Below, one piece after another: positions 60,951 through 64,000 of a stretch of DNA of 64,000 nt; positions within the stretch are counted from its first letter, which is position 1, and each line of letters opens with the position of its first letter. The notes below the pieces were generated by a model. The model did not search any database. It saw nothing but the letters and a program-made list of their open reading frames with translations, and had not been told where the DNA came from. The position numbers were made by a program, and so were the translations under genes. The DNA is from Lunularia cruciata (Eukaryota; Streptophyta; Marchantiopsida; Lunulariales; Lunulariaceae). Where the stretch lies: positions 48,585,493-48,649,492 of the forward strand of contig OX419759.1 of NCBI GenBank assembly GCA_948567375.1. Direction: 5' to 3'.

Positions 60951-61356
60951 TGTAACAATATGGAATTTAGCAACGTAATTAGTAAGGCTAACAAAGTAGA
61001 GAATAAGCCAAATTAGCCTAGAATATTCTAGAAGTATCTAGGAAGCTTCTTGGGAAGCTTCCCAACTAGTTAACTTGCATCCCAAGCAAGTAGCTTCTAG
61101 AAGGAAGCTTCTAGCTAGCTTAGCTTGCACGCCAAGTAGGCGGCTTCTAGAAGGAAGCTTCTTGAGAAGCTTCCTAGTTAACTTGGCTTGCACTCTAAGA
61201 AACCGGCTCAAGGACGCTTCTTGAGAAGCTTCTCAAGTGCCTTGTATGCTACCAATAATTACCAAAGCCAAAGCTCATGCTAGGCATTCCCACATTCAAG
61301 CGTCCCAATGTGAACTTCCATTCTCCTAATTCTCTCCACAATTTTAGTCTTTTACA
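60951..61356 (+). repeat. 3' LTR of A4
   Basis: 406 bp, TGTAACAATATGG...AGTCTTTTACA. Same structure as the 5' LTR but with a short deletion, as GGCATTTGGAGTTTTCCC is reduced to GGCATTCCC near 61,288. The TATAAATACC box is mutated to AATAATTACC at about 61,253. Confidence 0.92.
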
Positions 61357-62040
61357 ATACAAGTGGTTGATAGTAGAGATGACTTGGTTGAGGAGCATGG
61401 GATCAGTTTAGTTACTAGTGGTTTATGGCAAGCAATAATAGCTAGGATAGAGGAGTTACCAACTAGACCTCATTCAAGGAAGCTTGGTTTACACCTAGAG
61501 TTGTCCTATTAGACAACCAAAGTGAGATTTTCCATTTGGTGAGACCTTTAGAAAAGGTCTATACACCACATAGGTCTTATTAGATTATGTGCATTCTTTT
61601 ATGTTGGAGAAGGCTATTGTTGTTTTTGGTCGTGGGCTATGGAAGACCAATAAAGAGAGGTGTCTATTTTAGATCTACACATCTCTAGGGGTGGTTCTAC
61701 ATAGTCCATTACATGTGGGGAGCTCATAGTCTAGATTCAGCCTGGTCATCTGATTGATAACTCTATGGTGAGAGGCTCAAGCCATTGTAAAAGTAACAAA
61801 TTCATATGATGCGCTAGTTGTTTGGTGGAGCAATGTTATACTCCATGTGTTTCAATATTGACTATTAGAAAGAGATAATTTCCTAAAGGCTAGGTTGGTA
61901 GTCAGGTGAGGGATGGGTATGTCACCTATTGGTGCACCTTAGTAGTGGTAGTCTTAGCTCACTATAGCCAAGGACAATAACATTAGTTTCAACTTTCAAG
62001 GGTTCCGTTACATAGGTTTGGTGACTTATTAGAAGGGAAT
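61357..62040 (+). pseudogene. B4 protease region
   Basis: Continues B4 after A4. The VLLDYVHS segment (about 61,578) replaces the VLLDSGS protease site of B2, so the Ser-Gly is lost. SYDALV..WWSNVILHVF (about 61,800-61,850) corresponds to SYDVLVGGAMLYPMGF of B1. Stops and frameshifts are frequent. A leader to the methyltransferase-like domain follows, as in B2. Confidence 0.7.
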
Positions 62041-63230
62041 GCCTATGTGAAGAATACCTTTGTATTAGAAGAGATAATTTGGATTTGGAGTACAAGTAGG
62101 ATTTTTCCATCCACCTTTGATGTTCAATTGTGGAGTTTTGAGGAAACATTACAATACCATGCAGATCAGTTGGTGCAACAAGCTTGGAGTGGAGCCTTTG
62201 TATCATCAAGAGACAAGTGTGAGGATCAGCTTATGGAATCTATTACCTTGTCACCTTTTAATACCACACTTATTGCTTGGTATTATCCAATAGAGGAAGT
62301 ATACCTATTGGAGTCATTTGGTGGGATTAACATTGGAATAACTATAATAATACATGCAAGTATATGAGTTAAGACATACTTGTATGTGGAGAGAAATGAG
62401 ATTGTTAGGGAATTATTTCTACATCATGTGGCACACTTGGCTTACCAATATCCTGAGTTATTATCAATGTCAATAGTCAACGATTACTAGAAGATCCTAC
62501 CAATACATATTTCTTTATAAGGAGCGTAGGATCTAGAGAGACATGGTCCCATTCATTTGGTGACTTCTGGATAGCCATGTCAAGGACATACTTGTGCAAG
62601 CCAAGATTAGGGTCTAGAAGATCCCCATTTTGGTATGTGGGAGATATTATGTATACTATGATATCTCAAGGTTCATCAATTTGTTTTTCTAGCCTACATT
62701 TTGGAGAACATCCCTTTGATGGGCAATATTTGCAAACAAGTGGTGGCAAGTACACATGAGTTCCATTCTTAGATGGGACCTACTATATTGTTGGATGCAA
62801 GCAAAGTTGAGCCATGGGCCCATTTTCTTTTTCTTTGGTGGACAAAGCTCTTACCTAGAAAGGTTTTACAATGTGCTTATGATGGGATTCAACAACTAGC
62901 CCATCTTACAATTGATGATATTTTGGATGTTGGACGTTATTATCAAAGAATGGTAGTGGTTGATAGGTCATCTATGGTAGTGGTGAACCTTGTTGGGTAC
63001 CCTAGAGCTACTTTACCCACACTCATGAGTTTCCCAAGCTCACATGCTTTTTGAGATAGAGATCTTGCACTTGTTTGCGACTCATAATCATAATAGTTGG
63101 TAGAGCCCAATGCCAATGCGAGAGAGTGGGAAATGGGTTTCTATTTAAGTATACCACCATTACAAAAATGCTAGAGGCATCTAGGCATCAAGTATTACAT
63201 TAGGCTATGGATTTGAATTGTGAGCCTTAG
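62041..63230 (+). pseudogene. B4 DNA methyltransferase-like domain, most complete copy
   Basis: An open 106-codon stretch (62,047-62,367) ends with motif I, VYLLESFGGINIG. LHHVAHLAYQYPELL follows, then GPIHLV.SG*PCQGH (motif IV; Cys codon 62,578-62,580, preceding Trp now a stop) and GLEDPHFG. YILENIPLMG (motif VI, about 62,693-62,725) comes next. A second open stretch (62,773-63,054) has LLDASKV.PWAHFLFLWWTKLLP, the motif VIII region equivalent to AHRARYFWGNLP in DNMT3-type enzymes, then TLPTLMSFPSSHAF. Weak IX/X remnants lie at 63,105-63,220 (VEPNANARE, GF, ..SRHQVL..AMDLNC). The order and spacing are those of a C5-cytosine methyltransferase of about 380 residues. It is inactive as it stands. 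Confidence 0.82.
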
Positions 63231-63851
63231 CTTGGCAAAGCAACATAAGATGCACTTGATGCATCACTACTTGGATACTTGTGAGCTTTGTGCCAATCAA
63301 GATGATTCAACACATGCATGACCAAGTGGACATGGTATTCTTGGAACACCACCAATGGCTACTAGTGAGAGTGGTCTACTTGGGCTTCATCCTTAGTCTA
63401 CTTGGGTTGCAACTAGAGGACATGTGGAGTTTGCAACTTGAGTAGAGGGAGGTTTTTGCTCTAAATTGGAGATTCTAGTGGTTGAAGGTATGCAATTATT
63501 GTTCATATGGGCCAGGTGTAGCAACTAATTGGTGCATCTTCCACTTCTACATTAGTTACAAAGGATACTTAGGAGCCAAACATTGGACTCAAGCTTACAA
63601 GAGAGGAAGACGAAGAGTTTGGAGGTTCTTAAAGAGGTACATAAGTTGTTTTGCCTTTAGTACAAAGGATTTGGATGCTCTAAAAGGACCTTGTATTTGG
63701 ATTGAATTGACTAGTGATACACTATTTTTTTGATATCCCTACAAATATAGTGACATAAAAAGAGCATTGATTCAAAGCCATAATAGAGACTTTTTGAGGT
63801 TGGTTTGGTTGAGATTTCACATGGAAAGTACACTTCAGCTATAGTGATGCA
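63231..63851 (+). pseudogene. B4 linker and start of reverse transcriptase
   Basis: Matches B2 15,060-15,670: LDTCELC.NQ, the GGHGILG.. stretch, then RRVWRFLKRYISCFAFSTKDLDAL and TIVMP-like at about 63,840. Homology to B2 stops at about 63,850, before the RT palm, where an unrelated sequence starting ATGTGACATCCC begins. Confidence 0.7.
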
Positions 63852-64000
63852 TGTGACATCCCAATGTCAATGTACTAAATATTATAATTGATAAGAATAG
63901 GTCATTCCCATGAAGATATAGTTTGAAATTGGCTAGGCATGAGTGAAACAATGTCACTTTGTCATGAGTTATCTATTGTTGCATCTTTATCTTCTTGGGC
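63852..64000 (+). mobile_element. Possible start of another LTR insertion in B4
   Basis: B4 similarity ends abruptly and sequence beginning TGTGACATCCCAATG, a typical LTR-like TG start, follows to the end of the window. The element class cannot be determined from 149 bases. Confidence 0.35.

Larger units (their letters stand above)
55691..61356 (+). mobile_element. Chromovirus A4, near full length (5.67 kb)
   Basis: Complete Ty3/gypsy layout: 5' LTR 55,691-56,115, initiator-Met-type primer site, gag, zinc knuckle, protease, RT, RNase H, integrase, chromodomain, polypurine tract (GTGGGGGAATA), 3' LTR 60,951-61,356. It is flanked by ATAGA (55,686-55,690) and ATACA (61,357-61,361) within B4. 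The LTRs differ by substitutions and small indels. Many stops of the C-to-T/G-to-A type make it inactive. Confidence 0.93.

Overview
This is eukaryotic nuclear DNA from a streptophyte (a land plant or charophyte alga). Two intron-rich host genes with plant-like proteins sit among nested, decayed Ty3/gypsy LTR retrotransposons. I cannot name the species. Exon boundaries were assigned by eye, using GT-AG signals, phase continuity and family alignment from memory.

Layout. (1) 1-28.4 kb is a nest of repeats. Chromovirus copy A1 has its integrase interrupted by element C1 (about 326-4081), and A1 itself sits in a reverse-strand family B element (B1). A second C copy (C2), an unclassified repeat (D), and a long family B element (B2, about 11.6-24.9 kb) follow. 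B2 is split by a solo A LTR and by a reverse-strand A copy (A2). About 24.9-28.4 kb is very AT-rich and non-coding. (2) 28.4-49.1 kb is a gene island. The first gene is Nrap/NOL6/UTP22 (ribosome biogenesis, + strand, 23 exons, about 1,112 aa). The second is AMMECR1 (- strand, 5 exons, 207 aa). Both are fully open when spliced. (3) 49.1-64 kb is repeats again: AT-rich tandem duplications, a chromovirus relic, a second D copy, a solo A LTR, and a near full-length chromovirus A4 (55,691-61,356) inserted in a third family B element (B4) that runs off the window.

Most notable system. Family B is a gypsy-type element that carries, between protease and reverse transcriptase, a C5-cytosine DNA methyltransferase-like domain (LELFGGIS-type motif I, PCQ, ENV, a motif VIII-like block, and motif IX/X remnants). 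It is seen in three independent copies. Downstream of the integrase the only copy reaching that far also encodes a PHD zinc finger. The inferred order is gag - protease - DNMT - RT - RNase H - integrase - PHD, so a retroelement appears to encode both a chromatin writer and a histone reader. All copies here are broken by stops and frameshifts, mostly of the C-to-T/G-to-A type expected from decay of methylated DNA.

Family A is a conventional chromovirus (LTR about 400-425 bp, initiator-Met tRNA primer site, gag with zinc knuckle, PR-RT-RH-INT and a C-terminal chromodomain). Its LTR contains variable tandem units of an AGAAGCTTCTT-type palindrome. Family C encodes a long coiled-coil protein with no recognisable polymerase.
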